From Actinomucor elegans (Eukaryota > Mucoromycota > Mucoromycetes > Mucorales > Mucoraceae), in the NCBI GenBank assembly GCA_026027325.1, contig JAMSLZ010000006.1, positions 1,860,001 to 1,924,000 of the forward strand: a stretch of DNA of 64,000 bases, written 5' to 3'. This document shows, in pieces, positions 50,895-62,911 of the stretch (position 1 is the stretch's first letter; every line of letters starts with the position of its first letter). The notes under the pieces are model-generated. The model saw nothing but the letters and a program-made list of their open reading frames with translations. It was not told where the DNA came from and ran no database searches. The position numbers were made by a program, and so were the translations under genes.

Positions 50895-51012
50895 GTTGTG
50901 ATTTTTCAGAAATCAAGCCATTTTGAACATGGTGACATTCATCGATTAATTACGGCTTAATGTTGCATCTGATGACTAGTACATGTTCAGAATGAATCAA
51001 CACATCTATTAA
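50895..51012 (+). repeat. Dispersed repeat copy, long form
   Basis: This is one of the fullest copies. The lead reads GTGATTTTTCAGAAATCAAG and CATTTTGAACATGGTG. The core reads CGGCTTAATGTTGCATCTGA and then TACATGTTCAGAATGAATCA, with ACATCTATTA at the end. The lead block is shared with the copy at 60,918. Confidence 0.65.
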
Positions 51013-51354
51013 AACCATTATATAACTGATTTATTTTGAGTAAAGTGTATTTTTTAAAAAAAAAATGACTGTATATTTTACATATCGATCATCCTTATTC
51101 TATATATTGAAATAGAATTAGTTTGTAAATATCGACCTCATCGAACATTGGAATGTAGCCTTTTTTTTTATGCTAGCTCTACGTTTTTTGTTTGTAGGGG
51201 TGAGGTGGGGGGTTCAAATAATAATTGGAGAAAATGTAAAACCAGCGCTCCACCCCACTCTCAGAGAGTTCCTAGAAGGTGGCGGAGGTCGAGTGAGCGT
51301 AACAAGCATAGGATCGGCTAGTTTAATATAACTTTGATTGTTTATATCAATAGA

Positions 51355-51415
51355 TTTCTGGTTTAATATCGCACCTGATAAGAGAACCATGCTCATAATG
51401 GGTTATTGTACTTAA
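51355..51415 (+). repeat. Dispersed repeat copy, diverged
   Basis: CTGGTTTAATATCGCACCTG is followed by ACCATGCTCATAATGGG, in the family order with a slightly altered spacer. Confidence 0.5.
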
Positions 51416-51647
51416 TAAAGTCTTTGTTTGACAATCTACCAGGTTTATAGATTAATGGGTCTTTCGGCCGAGATAGATTGAATGGCTTATCATAATAATG
51501 ATTCATAATCTGAAAGAGTATATTATACTTGTTTGACTTATCGGTTTGTATAATATACGTTATTATGATACATTTTATTGATAATGTTATTGTGTTTGAT
51601 GTATAAACCCTACTGCTAATTCGTGCACTTCTTACACTTGAGAATAC

Positions 51648-52410
51648 TTAAATTTCTTTAAAAGAAAGTTTATGTTTAACCAAAGCCTTCTCTTGAACAT
51701 AATACCAAATTAAAATTACTGTAATACCAAGCATATCAATGAAGAATATAGGTGATAAAGAAGGCATGTGTAACTTGAAGAATAGGAGCTCATAATATGA
51801 TAATTTGCACGAATACTGCTACCAATGTCAAAATATTGAATACAAGAAGTGAATGACAAGCTTCTTTTGAACATCCTTTGTTCATTAAACAAAATAACGC
51901 AATATCAACGAATACCAGCGACCAAATTACATGCAAAAGTGTGTTAGTAGCAGCAGAATAAGTCGTCTGTCCTTCTGAAATAACGTATTTAATTATAAGC
52001 GGTTGTATGCTAGTGGTGGTAATACCAAAAACGATGATTGCAAACGCTAAAAAGTAGCTGACGTTGATAAATGTCACTGCAGTGAATGTGCTTTGAATGA
52101 CTAATTCCTTTTGTTTGATCATTTTACGGAAAGGAGCATAGACGCATAGGTGAGCGTAGGCCACAAAGGTCCCATAAAAAATGTATGAGGTATAAACAAG
52201 TTCAGAATTAAAAGTGTAATAAATAAACAAGTTGTAAAACATAAGGTTTGCAGTGATGACAAGCATTAATATGACCTACGAAATTCTTTGATGTGATGAT
52301 TTAAAATATGAGTATGCCATAGTACACAATGTAAAGAAGCGCAATGTTAAAGGAACAAAAGCAAAAGCGCTACTAAATCCAGGTACACTTAGACGAAACG
52401 TAATTATATG
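51648..52410 (-). pseudogene. Decayed small multi-pass membrane protein, copy 1
   Basis: The longest open piece (52,266-51,790, 158 codons) contains four hydrophobic segments and the motif PFRKMIKQKELVI. It is not the whole gene. In the same frame upstream, about 36 more codons (VPGFSSAFAFVPLTLRFFTL...) lead up to a TAG exactly where copy 2 has CAG. Downstream, a +1 shift at about 51,790 opens 47 further codons with another membrane segment (FFIDMLGITVILIWYYVQEK) ending at 51,648. On the minus strand a TATAAAAGG lies just upstream (plus-strand 52,432-52,440), but no in-frame ATG remains there. One nonsense change, one frameshift and a lost start suggest a pseudogene. The family is unknown to me. 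It is a tandem paralogue of 53,568-54,300. Confidence 0.6.
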
Positions 52411-53567
52411 TATTGACGAAGAGAAAATAATCCTTTTATAGTACCATTTAAAAACTTGCTATATGATAAATAAAAAAAATAAAAAAACGCTTTTGACATT
52501 GTACCATAGCAATGATAAAAGAGGTCCACCAATGTAAACGCTTATTGTATGACTGATTATCCTATTTGTCGTATTTCATCCGATATAGTAGCGAATACAA
52601 GTACGTTCTAGTCAATTTGATTTATAGTATATATTGAATTATAGACCATAAAATCAATCGATTTTCTTATAGAGTCTCAATAGTACCTGCTATGCATCTC
52701 TAAATCCAGGAGCAATGAGCGTATTAAAAACATATTCGAGAAGTCATGAGTTATTTGATGGATATAAAGTATCTATATTACTTTTACTATGAAATTCTCC
52801 ATATAAAATAAAAGACCCTTATGAATCACATTCTATTCTCTTATTTGCCTCTTCAAAGTACAATACATCCATCCAATGGATCGTACTTAACCTATAAAGG
52901 TTAAGTCTGCTTGAATGAAGTAAGGAATACGAATTAAACAACGAAATATCATATTTTTGAAAAATAAGAAACTAACTACCGTTAACAATCACAATTTTTA
53001 ACCGTCATTGTATCAGTTTAGCAATAAGGACATTAAAGATGATTATAGAAAGCTACGGATAATGGAATATTAAGCAGTCATATATTTCTTTGTAAGGAAG
53101 TAAATTTGAGTAAGATATGGGCTGTTTTGGGATCAAAAAAGATTTTGAATAGATACGCAACCTCAGTTTGTACATATCAGATGTGATATATTGCCAAAGT
53201 CAATAGATGTATTTCATACAAGACAATATAAAGCTTTATAAAGGCTCTACATAAAAGGTCAAGTGCATTAAATATACATTTGTAGCTGCTTCAATTCAAA
53301 TTTTTGTTATAATCACGTAAGAAAAATTAAATGGTTTATCGTGCCTTGAATTAAATGGGTTACTTTAAATGCTTATGGTGATCATAAAGTATCACCTAAG
53401 AATCCAGTATTGCATTAGAAGTTTGGGCGGCACAAGACAAATAGATTGCTGCAGCTGGGATATAAACAGTACACTTGGCTCTATATATTATTATCTAACT
53501 CGTGTATGTCACACTATCAAAACCTGAATAATTGTTACTAATACCTTGGATTGCAGGTTTTCTCAAA
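52411..53567. other. Spacer between the two membrane-protein pseudogenes
   Basis: It holds the TATAAAAGG-like box of copy 1 at its left edge and a weak reverse dispersed-repeat fragment at 53,167-53,215. Otherwise it is AT-rich and empty. Confidence 0.45.
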
Positions 53568-54300
53568 TCATTCTGCAGTGCAAATAATCACATTATAATC
53601 GCCACTGTGATCCAACAAATCAAATAAGTAGAACGCTAAGATAAGCACCATTATTATATACCGCCAAAAAAAACTTGATGATCGCTGCCATGACTGTAAG
53701 GCCGATAAATGCCAAAAAAAAAAAAAAAAAAAAAAAAAAAGCAACCTGTGGCTCTTGATGAGTTTTTTATGCACTAAACAAAACAGAACTATGCTGATTA
53801 GAATAAGAAGTAAAGCAATATGCTGTAGAGCGCGGCTGTTAATCGAATCAACTGAGAACCTGCCATCAGACAAACGATCCATTTGTGATAGCGTAACAGT
53901 GGTTGCAATACCCAAAGTAATGGTCAAAATAAATATAAAAAAATAACCAACGTAAAGGAACACTGCTACCAAGCCTTTGCTTCCGATGATAGATTCCTTC
54001 TGTTTGATCATTTGATGAAAAGGAACGTAGGTAGATGAGAAAGTGCAAGCAATGTAGGCCCCGTAAAAGGAGAATGAAGCATGATAAAGAGGAGGTTCTA
54101 ATACAAAGACATAACAAATGACCAGGATGCTAGGATGAAGATCTGCGGATATAGCAATCATTAATACGCTCTGTGCAATTGTTGGATGTGATTATCTGAA
54201 ACACACGCAGGACATGACAGCAAGTGCTAATGCATGCAGTACTAAAGGACCAATAGAGTAATCGCTTTCAAAAATGATTGTAGTTGTAGGAAATATAGTG
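53568..54300 (-). pseudogene. Decayed small multi-pass membrane protein, copy 2
   Basis: The open piece (54,161-53,568) aligns by eye with copy 1: FYGAYIACTF against FYGTFVAYAH, and PFHQMIKQKESII against PFRKMIKQKELVI. It ends in out-of-frame sequence. A 27-A run (53,714-53,740) puts a Phe run in the protein. After it, the frame resembling copy 1 (GLTVMAAIIKFFLAV) is a different one, so the run marks a frameshift. Upstream in frame, about 25 codons (IGPLVLHALALAVMSCVCFR) are cut off by a TAA where copy 1 has TCA. No start codon is seen before that. The homopolymer shift could be a sequencing error, but the TAA is not in a homopolymer. Confidence 0.6.
53714..53740. repeat. Homopolymer, 27 A, at a frameshift point
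   Basis: The run lies inside copy 2 of the membrane-protein pair and coincides with a loss of frame relative to copy 1. Confidence 0.9.
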
Positions 54301-57042
54301 GAGTTATATATAGTATGAAAGAAACGAGTACTTTCAGAAACTGACTATCTGAACTGATATTAATTCTTTTAAACACGTAATCAGTGTTTGCTAAACTCTC
54401 GGAGTATCTTTTTTCAGGTACTGTACATTCGAATTTTCAGTATTGAAGTCTTGCGAGGTAAAAGTATTTGCACTCTGTGGAAACTAAAAATTTTATTATT
54501 GCTACCGTAGTATCATCTGCCGATATGCCTCTTGAAGCTAAGCTCACTTGAATTCCTGCAGATGATCAAATCAAGCCATAATGTACTCCATTTTGACAGG
54601 TTAGAAATCAGTAGTCAATAACTAGTATATGTTTCAATAGCTTAGTATGGATAAAGCTGTACATAATTGGGTGATACTGATACATAATCGGATTATGGGG
54701 TCGATGTTTTATTCAAGCTTGTTGCAACAGTTTTGAAATCAAAGATATAAAAAATAGACTCATTTCTAGTAGTTGTATTAACATCCAAGCGCAACCCTTC
54801 ACTACCAAATATTGCACCGAATGCAAAGGTGAGCAGAGCTATATCATGAACAATATACATGTCGATACGAAACGAACGACAACAACAGCTTTATGCGTTT
54901 TTAATTGGGTGATGTTACAAGTGCAATATATTAAATTTCAATAGATATCACATCAATAATATACAAAAGGAACAAAATGAATAGTGTTTGAATAGTTTCT
55001 ATATCTATTATTACTACTATTAAATGTAGAGCTCTTTCCATATTATATGACGTTATAGATTATTTAGTTTGTAACCGCATTTGACGCTACAATAATGACA
55101 TTAAATGAACTTAAAAACAGCCTATTTACAATACTAATGGAAAAGCTTCAAGTAATGATCCGAATGCAATGCCCCTAGGATAGATTAATAGTCACACCTG
55201 TTTATTTATATAATGTAGCCTGTCTTACTGTATCAGTAATCATTATGATTGAAACATTCTATTATTATACTTCAAGCCTGTATTTGCAAAGATATGTAAA
55301 GTAATGAATCACTAGAATGTTGAATGCATTGATATTATTAGAAGGCGTATATAGGATAGCTGCATTACTTGATAGACGGCCCCATAACTTTGAAGATCCA
55401 CTAGCAAATGGATTTTAATAGTTATAATAACAGTAGTACCAATATTAGTTATGGAAGTTAATACACACAGTAGCTGCAGCTACTGCATATCCAATATGTA
55501 GATTAATAACAACACTCTATTAAGATTAGCTTTTCGTCTGTAAGTTACTGGGAAAAAAACAAAAGATCTGAAAACGCCTACTTTCTACTACATATTTTTT
55601 TTTTTTTTTTTGTAAATCAAGTTTTATTAGACTAATGAAACCACACATCGCAGAGTGGTGGGACTTGAATATAAATATAAATGATAGAAAAAAGTAAGGG
55701 ATATAGCATAACATTTATAAAGAACTAAAAGTAGTGAGATTTAATAAGTGGTATAGGTAAAGAGTTGTTAATTCAAGAAAAATGAATTGTCTCTGCTATA
55801 CAATAGTGTATCACCTTTTTTTACATGTATAATTTAGCTTTCCGTCTTTGTTGACGGGCATTAAATTCTTCTGATTTCATTGGATAACATTTATTGAATC
55901 TAGCATCCCTGGATTCTCACTTAATAGACTCAAGTTTAAGTAACTGTGTATATATCGATAACTAATAGATGAAATAGTTTGATTTTTAGTAAAATTATAT
56001 AGCATAATAGATTTGTCTAAGTTGATACAGTTTCATAATGATAAATCAAAATACAATCGAGTTATGAAACTCCGTTACGCAACCCTTTTGACCATGTGGA
56101 ATAGCTTTTTTCTTTTTCTTGCTTGAGGGCCTAATATCATGCAAAAGAAAAAAAAAATACTTTACAAGTTTTACTAAGCATTTAAGAAACGAATCTACTT
56201 TATTTGACGGTTAAGCCAATATTTCAATTTTTCTTGTAGTTCCTGGGCTTAAAATTTTCCCAAATATCTCAACTCGAAAATTTTGACATGGTACACTAAT
56301 TAATGTGCAAGATCTCGGGCGATCTCGGTCTAATGTTGCATCTGATTAGTAGTCCTTGTCAAGAATGAGCTGCTGCATCTGTCGCAACTCAAGATCTGCT
56401 ATGATTTTTTAGGCATATTTATTGTTTATTGGCCAAATAACTTTTGTCTACTAGAGAGTCCATAGATACTGATACTCGTGCGTCTTATCCATGAGACACA
56501 GAACCAACTCGAAAAAGTAAATAACAATCGATGCGTGTTATCATTGGTTGGTTGGGGTTAATACCTAAGGGCTACTTGAAATAGGAAACTGATCGTGTCA
56601 AAAGAGCTGATAACAAACTAGATTGTACCTTGGTTCATCGTGCATTCTCCTGTCAGTTACCGACAGGGTAAAACAGATGAATCAAAGGAGCAGTTCTTGA
56701 AAATAAGGATGCATTTGAAAGAAGTTACTAGTATTGCTGTTAGTTTGATAATTAAAGAAGATCTGAGGTTGAATTGCTTTGATAGGATGATGGCACCACA
56801 AAAAAGGGTGGGACAATCTTATTTCAAGAATACAATGCCATGTTTAATAATGCTAAAAATCGCTAGTTTTATTGTCCTAGTAAGGTATTAACGATAAAAA
56901 GCTATTTTTGATTTGAATCAAATAAAAAAAAGAAAGGCGTTTTTCTCTCTCTTTTTTTTTTTTACTTTGATTATTCTTTAAAGGAGTGACAATCAATTAC
57001 AAGTCAGTACTTGTTTCTTTTTACTTCCTTTTTCTTTTGTTT
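54301..57042. other. Intergenic with one long dispersed-repeat copy
   Basis: AT-rich spacer with a long-form repeat at 56,282-56,400 and T runs near 55,592-55,610 and 56,951-56,962. A frame of 83 codons at 56,640-56,891 is basic, lacks motifs and is not supported as a gene. The last 50 bp before 57,043 are pyrimidine-rich, as expected upstream of the kinesin-like gene. Confidence 0.5.
56282..56400 (+). repeat. Dispersed repeat copy, long form
   Basis: TTTTGACATGGTACACTAAT leads into GATCTCGGGCGATCTCGGTC, then TAATGTTGCATCTGATTAGT, AGAATGAGCTGCTGCATCTG and a short tail. It is among the best-preserved copies. Confidence 0.65.
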
Positions 57043-59319
57043 ATGATAGAAATGAATCAAGTTGGTAAAGAAGCGTTAGATAAAGTATAATAAATCGTTG
57101 AATTCACCACTTTTTTATTAGTCGTAAACATATTACCCTCAGAAAAAGATGAAACGCTTGCAGTCTCGGAAGACGCAACTGTTGTTTTACGCAATAGTCC
57201 AAAAGCACCTCTTTTGTTTCCTGTAGATCTTGTTTTAAGCAATCTCGACGTCGATCTCTTTTTGAACAAGTTTGCACAGTCTGCTATAGATCAACTCATA
57301 GAAGGTAACTGTTTTATTTTGTATGTTTACAGGGGAAAAATAACTAATATTTCTTGATAGAACACGATGTGAGCCTGATGGTCTATGTATGAATGTAACA
57401 TAAAAAAAAAGAATTTGCTACTAATTGTTACACTGACTCATAGGATGCTGCACTAGCAAAAAGCGAGCGTTTTGACATGATTAAATTAATACATGCTTTC
57501 TCAAGTCTATTTGACATGTCAGACTATGAAATATATCTTACTTTTACAGAATATCAGAATAATGATAAGCAAATTGACTTGCTATCTTCTGGCCTGCATC
57601 AAGAATACAGAATTGATACTATTGATTTAGCTCTGCAGTAAGACACAACAAGCACTCTATTAAACAATGAACTCACTATAATATAGATACTATGCATATG
57701 GACTAGATCAGCATACAAAAGGAAACCCATCCATATTCTCAATCATTCTAAAATATCAATGCTCACCTAGTGCACAAATAAATTTAATCAATCTTTCTGG
57801 TTGCGGACAAGATACACGCCAGCAATTTCTATTATCAGACGCGCCATGGACCCACATCTATAATCAAAGTACAACTAAAACTAGTTTCATCTGTGTGCAC
57901 CCTTGCGATCCCTTTGATCAACTGCAACAAACGCTTGCTTTTGCCCATCAAATTCATACACATTCCATGCGTCGTATTGTTCCTAATAATCAAAGTAAAA
58001 ACCACTCTCTCATTAGCACATCATCTTCGCTGTCTTCTTTCGATACGCGTCATTTTTCTAATACATCCACATCTACATCTCATACAACACTTAATGATGA
58101 TATGACACATGAAGAGCACGCTACAGCACGCATCAAACAACTGGAATACCAACTACTTCAAATGCAACACACTCACGAACAGCTTTTCGAGATCAATAAT
58201 AAACAGGCACAGCTAATACAATATTTCGAGACAGAACATCACCACCAACAGCAAGAAATGAAGCAACTGGCTATCGAGCGCCAAGAGCTCGATATGACTG
58301 TTCAAGTGTTTGAGCAGCGCTTACGCAAAAGTGATCAGGATACAGCGCGCGCCTTGGAAGAACTCGACTTTCTTCGACAAAGTTCTTCACCAGCAGACAC
58401 GTTAACACAGCAACGTACAGCAACACTTGAGCTTCGTATCAAAGAACTGGAAGAATGGCAGCACACTTATACGTCCCAAGCTGCTGCTATGGAAAAGAAA
58501 TGGCATGATGAATTGGATATCCATCGACAAGCACTGCGTAGTGGCGACAAATCCGGTTTGATCAGTGCCTTGGAGGCCCGTATCCATGCATTGCATGTAG
58601 AGAAACGTACCCAGCAAGCTGATTTTGAAGCTGCACTCAAAGATGCTAGTGCCCGCACCAAACAACTGCAAAAGGAAGCTGTTACTCATCAAGACAAGAA
58701 ACGTCAGTCGATGGATCAAGCACAATGGCTGACTTGGCTAGAACAAACACAATCCCCACAAGAAATAGCTGCTACCTTGGCTGAAATGTCCTTGGAAAAC
58801 GCACAGCTGGCTGGTTGCGTAGAAGATTTGGAGAGCCAAATGTTGCATCAACGCCATCGATTGTCACATCAACTTAAGCTGTTAGAGTGCGACGTAGTTC
58901 AATTGACAGTAACCAACCATCAATTGGAGCGAGCTTTGGATCAAACGAAATCAGAAGATGCTAGTTCAGACCGTCAACGTAAGAGTCGTGGATCGACCAA
59001 TTCGAACCTGTCAAAGAAAGCAGCCCGTGATCGTGCATCCTCAGTTGGATCAGAAGACAAACGGCCTTCTACACCCAACATACCACCACCTCCCACGGAC
59101 CCACCTAACCAACCTCTTCCGCCTGTACCTAACTCACAGCAGCATACCATTAGTCAACTCGAAGCCAAAATCAATACGTATGAATCTGAAGTAACTGAAC
59201 TCAAACTTAAATTGGATCAAGAGCGTGAGCTCAAACAACGTGCTGAAAAAGCGCAACATATTCTCGAAAAACGACTCGAAGAGTCTCATACCCAAAAAAA
59301 TAAATTCCGTTGTTTCTAA
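57043..59319 (+). CDS. Kinesin-like protein with degenerate motor and coiled coil
   Basis: Five exons (57043-57064, 57122-57304, 57361-57386, 57444-57637, 57687-59319) give 685 aa. The first 300 residues follow the kinesin motor outline: LLFPVDLVLSNLDVDLFLNK in place of the F-FD-VF block, NPSIFSIILKYQ in place of SRSH-IF-I, INLINLSGCGQ in place of LNLVDLAGSE, and CDPFDQLQQTLAFAHQI in place of the -ETL-TL-FA block. The nucleotide P-loop (GQTGSGKT) is replaced by DAALAKSE, and switch residues are lost. ATP hydrolysis is therefore unlikely. Residues after about 340 form long coiled coils (ATARIKQLEYQLLQMQHTHE) with a Pro-rich, basic gap near residues 600-625 and a final coil. It may dimerise with an active kinesin or act as a cargo adaptor, as with yeast Smy1 or Vik1-type proteins. 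An alternative in-frame ATG at 57,052 would remove three residues. Confidence 0.72.
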
Positions 59320-59328
59320 AACCATAAT

Positions 59329-60342
59329 TTATTGTAATGCCTTGTTCTTGGCATCGTTGAACTTGCGAATAACTAATTGACATTGAGTTTCTTTGCAGAG
59401 ATCAGGCAATGTCTGCTTTTGATCACCCATGCGTTCAAAGAACTGCAGACCCGCTGCGCGCTCTACGGCGTCCAAGGGCACCTTGAAAGCTGTCAATGGC
59501 GTCTGATCGGCAATAGGTTGATTGGGCAAAACAAAGGCGCCAACGCTATACTTGCCCTGATGATGAGTCAATACCACCTTGTAGAAATGAGTAGGCACAG
59601 CAACATTGGGTGGATTGCCAATCATTTGATATTTAACATAGTATTTACCATCAGCTTCTTGATGAGGCAAGTAAAGTGGTCCTGTAAACACATACACATC
59701 ATTGTACTTTTGAGTAAGCTGTCTACAAAAGTGTTCCAAATGAGCCCAATCTATTATCATTCGTTAGTTATCTATGCGTGTTTACGCTATATAAAATAAC
59801 TTACAATCCCGGTTAAAGCCTTCGCCCACTTGAGGTGCAATGTTGGTTAAATAAAAGGTTTCATTCATGGATACCTGGCTATTCTTGACATCAGCTGCTG
59901 GTACCATATGGCCACGATCAAAACCACTACGGAAATAATCGTTGAGCTTGGCGCGAAACATGGCAGGAATAGTATCATCTTCTTTAAAAGTAGACTTTTG
60001 ACGATCGACATCATCACCTCGTTTGAGACTGGCAGCTGTCAAATGTTCAGCAACCCAGTTAGGATTGCGATCACGTCGATTGTAAGAAGTAACGTATGCA
60101 TTACGGTACACGAGATCGTTTACAGGCCCAGGAAAACCAAATGGTAATATGGTTTTGGCTTTTTCAATACTGTCCAAGGTACGATTAGGTTGTTGTGGTG
60201 TTGGTGGTGCTGGGGCAGGAGGGCGAATAGTAGCGGGTGGTAAAGGCTTGTTGGGTTTTTGAGTGAATTTTTGATAGGCAGCAAAAGAAACTGCACCCAA
60301 GGCAGCACCACCTAAAACTAACGTTGCTTTTTCTGCTACCAT
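59329..60342 (-). CDS. NUC1: Mitochondrial DNA/RNA endonuclease, NUC1/EndoG family
   Basis: Two exons (60342-59805, 59750-59329) give 319 aa, the usual length. The enzyme is a Mg2+-dependent nuclease of the mitochondrial intermembrane space. It takes part in mitochondrial nucleic-acid turnover and, when released, in cell death. The N-terminus is a hydrophobic anchor (LVLGGAALGAVSFAAYQKF), followed by a Pro-rich linker. The His-Me finger active site is DRGHMVPAADVKNSQ near residues 153-167, with the metal-binding Asn in NETFYLTNIAPQ. Next come NRDYWAHLEHF, split by the intron, and VYVFTGPLYLP. The stop codon is only 9 bp from that of the kinesin-like gene on the other strand. A 41-base A/T homopolymer begins 20 bp upstream of the start codon. 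Confidence 0.95.
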
Positions 60343-60362
60343 TTTGTTTGTGGAGTAATGAG

Positions 60363-60403
<41 letters not shown>
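60363..60403. repeat. Homopolymer, 41 A, in the NUC1 leader
   Basis: An uninterrupted A run, T on the NUC1 sense strand, starting 21 bp upstream of the NUC1 ATG. It may be promoter poly(dA:dT), and its exact length is uncertain. Confidence 0.9.
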
Positions 60404-60405
<2 letters not shown>

Positions 60406-60917
60406 AACTTGGAAGGTGAACGGGCATTTAATCGTTCTTGTTCTTGTTGGGGTATGGTGGCTTGATAGGACAATACGATTGAGTGGCCGCTTGATCCTTT
60501 GGTATTATCTGTGCAGGCGACTGTTATCTGCTTCTAACAAGATCCGTAGATAATAGATCAGCTTTTGCTCTAACGTTATCTAAAAGTCAGAAGTATATAC
60601 ATTTATTCTGTTCCGTTTTTTATCAAATTTTAAACAAGTGAATCACTAACACAGCTGATCATGACAAGCTCAATCTTCAGAAGATATGATAAAGACCAAC
60701 TACATTTGGCTTTAATGCGTGCACAACAAGCACGTTTTAAAAGTTTCGCAGGGAGATCAATCAGTAAAAAAGTCTCAAATAAATTCAGTATTTTATTTGG
60801 GGCTCACATTGATATATGATATATACTTTATTGTATTTTACAACCATCATTCAAGCTATTCACATCAGAAAAAGTTAATGATACTTCTAAAATGGTCTTC
60901 GCTTTCTATGATACCGT

Positions 60918-61010
60918 TGTGATTTTTCAGAAATATCAAGCCACTTTTAATGTGTCTACATTCTTTGACCAACGTCGGTTTAATGTTATATCCAATTAAT
61001 ATTTCATATA
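60918..61010 (+). repeat. Dispersed repeat copy, long form, diverged
   Basis: It shares the lead GTTGTGATTTTTCAGAAAT and TCAAGCCACTTTTAATGTG with the copy at 50,895. Next comes GTCGGTTTAATGTTATATCC and a degraded right half. Confidence 0.5.
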
Positions 61011-61142
61011 CACGATAAAATGCTTGATCTATCATAAGTATTATTTAACTCAAATTCGATAGATATATTACATTTAAAGGTGATTGGTTGCAAAGGCACA
61101 CATTTTATAAGGCATTTTATAAGACCTAGTTGTAATAACCTA

Positions 61143-61225
61143 TAGATCTGCCAATCGATCCTAATTAAGTGCCACATCAAATGAGTAATACATGCTCAGA
61201 ATAAACCGCTAAATCTATTATAATG
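61143..61225 (+). repeat. Dispersed repeat copy
   Basis: TAATTAAGTGCCACATCAAA is followed by GTAATACATGCTCAGAATAA and CGCTAAATCTATTATAATGA. The right half is very well preserved. Confidence 0.6.
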
Positions 61226-61324
61226 ACAAACACCTGCGCAATTAAAGTATTGTATTAACGATAATGAATATCTATGTATATGCTACATGTTTCAAATAGC
61301 CTAAATCTGTAATAGGTTTATAAA

Positions 61325-61400
61325 CGTCTGACCCGATCTTGATCATATATATCATTTGACAAGCTATGTATATTTAGAATGAATAACTGAAGATATTGGA
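61325..61400 (+). repeat. Dispersed repeat copy, diverged
   Basis: CCCGATCTTGATCATATATA is followed by TCATTTGACAAGCTATGTAT and TTAGAATGAATAACTGAAGA, in family order. Confidence 0.45.
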
Positions 61401-62754
61401 ACCTTTTTTTTTTCATTCTAATACAGTGAATACTACATTCATCACTAACTCAATAGTACATCATATGTTTATCCATCCAATACTCATTGGTCCATTCGTT
61501 TGTTAGTTTAAGAAATTAATAACCATCAGAAAACTCAAACAAACGATTTACGCATCCGCAGTCAAGAGAGAAGGGAAACTTGTGAGGTAGGAGTTTTTAA
61601 AAATTCAGGGATACCGTCAGAAGGTACGGAAGCTTCTTTGGCACTTGAATGAACACTTTAAGAATACATGAAGGGCGTAAGTGCGTCGTGAATTAATTTT
61701 AAATTCCGTTACATTTCAGAAAAGCAGCTGATTGGCAGATGATGAATTAAATATTGAGGTGCTGCGGCAACACGTTGATATTCATAGATAAATGCTCATA
61801 TATTAAAAAAATAGTACAAACAAGCATACGATCGTTCAATAAATTTATATTAAACTTGATTATGTATAAAATGATGTAAAAACGAGCTATATTTGATATC
61901 AAAGCGAAGAGTAATCACTCAGAAATAATTCATCTTTTTATTTATTTTTTGGATTCACAGTCAAAAGTCGCATTTTAATAGAAATATATATGTGTGTGTA
62001 TAGTTTCAAGTATAATAACTATAATAGTTTATTGAAAAATTGCCTCTAAAACGTAATATATAGAAACAATAGCCAAAGAGTGAAAGAAAGAAATGCTCGG
62101 GCCAACGGATATAACTATCCTGAATATAAAACTTTTTTTTATTTGTTGTACGCATTCAAGGGCCCAAATATCCTATAAAAAGAGATACTTATCAATTAAA
62201 CAACAACAGAAAGCTAGATAATGTTAAAAGGGAAGAAAAAAAAATGTAAAACAGACTATAAAACTTAGCTGAAACCTGAAGAAATTACAGTATACCCTCT
62301 ACTATCCAATAGAAATAGGAACAATCCTAGAGTGGTAATGATGCTGATGATATACCTTTTAACACTTTAACAATATTAAAGACATTTTACAAACATTGTT
62401 CATGATGCAAATTTGCTTGCTGCACTTCAAAGTATATACTAATTTTTTTTTTTTTTTTTTTGTCTGTTGAGTAGAGTCAATAGGATTCGTGTAAGAACAT
62501 TCAAATGATGACTCAGCTATCAGATTAAACACGACCTAACTATCATTGCTTCATAGTTTATAACAGCGCTGTTATGTATCCTTTTCAAGTTTTATAGTGC
62601 TTTTGGTTATTGTTGTGGTCTATCAACTCATTTCTTTGTTGTTACGATATTTTTTAATATGCATAATCAGCGCAAAAAACATATCGTGATATATAAATTA
62701 CAATTATTAATAGCAGTTATAGGGTGTTGGTTAGAGACCAGCTAAACGATATTT

Positions 62755-62820
62755 CTAATAGATTTAGTAGTTCATTTTGGGCATGTATTAATCTTCTGAT
62801 GCGACATTATATCGAGATCT
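62755..62820 (-). repeat. Dispersed repeat copy, reverse orientation
   Basis: The plus strand reads CTAATAGATTTAGTAGTTCA, GGGCATGTATTAATC, then TTCTGATGCGACATTATATC and GAGATCT. It is well preserved across its length. Confidence 0.6.
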
Positions 62821-62911
62821 CTGAAGAGATCTGGATCATTTTACTTAAATCATATGAGATATACATACTAAATATTAACGAGTATAATAAATTAATTAAA
62901 CCGTAGTTTTG

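Larger units (their letters stand above)
48829..51647. other. Intergenic, permease promoter plus dispersed-repeat copies
   Basis: The first 200 bp contain the permease promoter. Repeat copies are at 50,895-51,012 and 51,355-51,415. A 16-base A run lies near 49,843-49,858. Bases 50,280-50,560 are less AT-rich and include TATAAATACGCC near 50,430, but no gene follows that I can support. Confidence 0.5.

Noticed and set aside
56640..56891. 83-codon plus-strand frame
   Set aside because: It has no motif, no splice partner and AT-driven composition. It lies next to a dispersed repeat.
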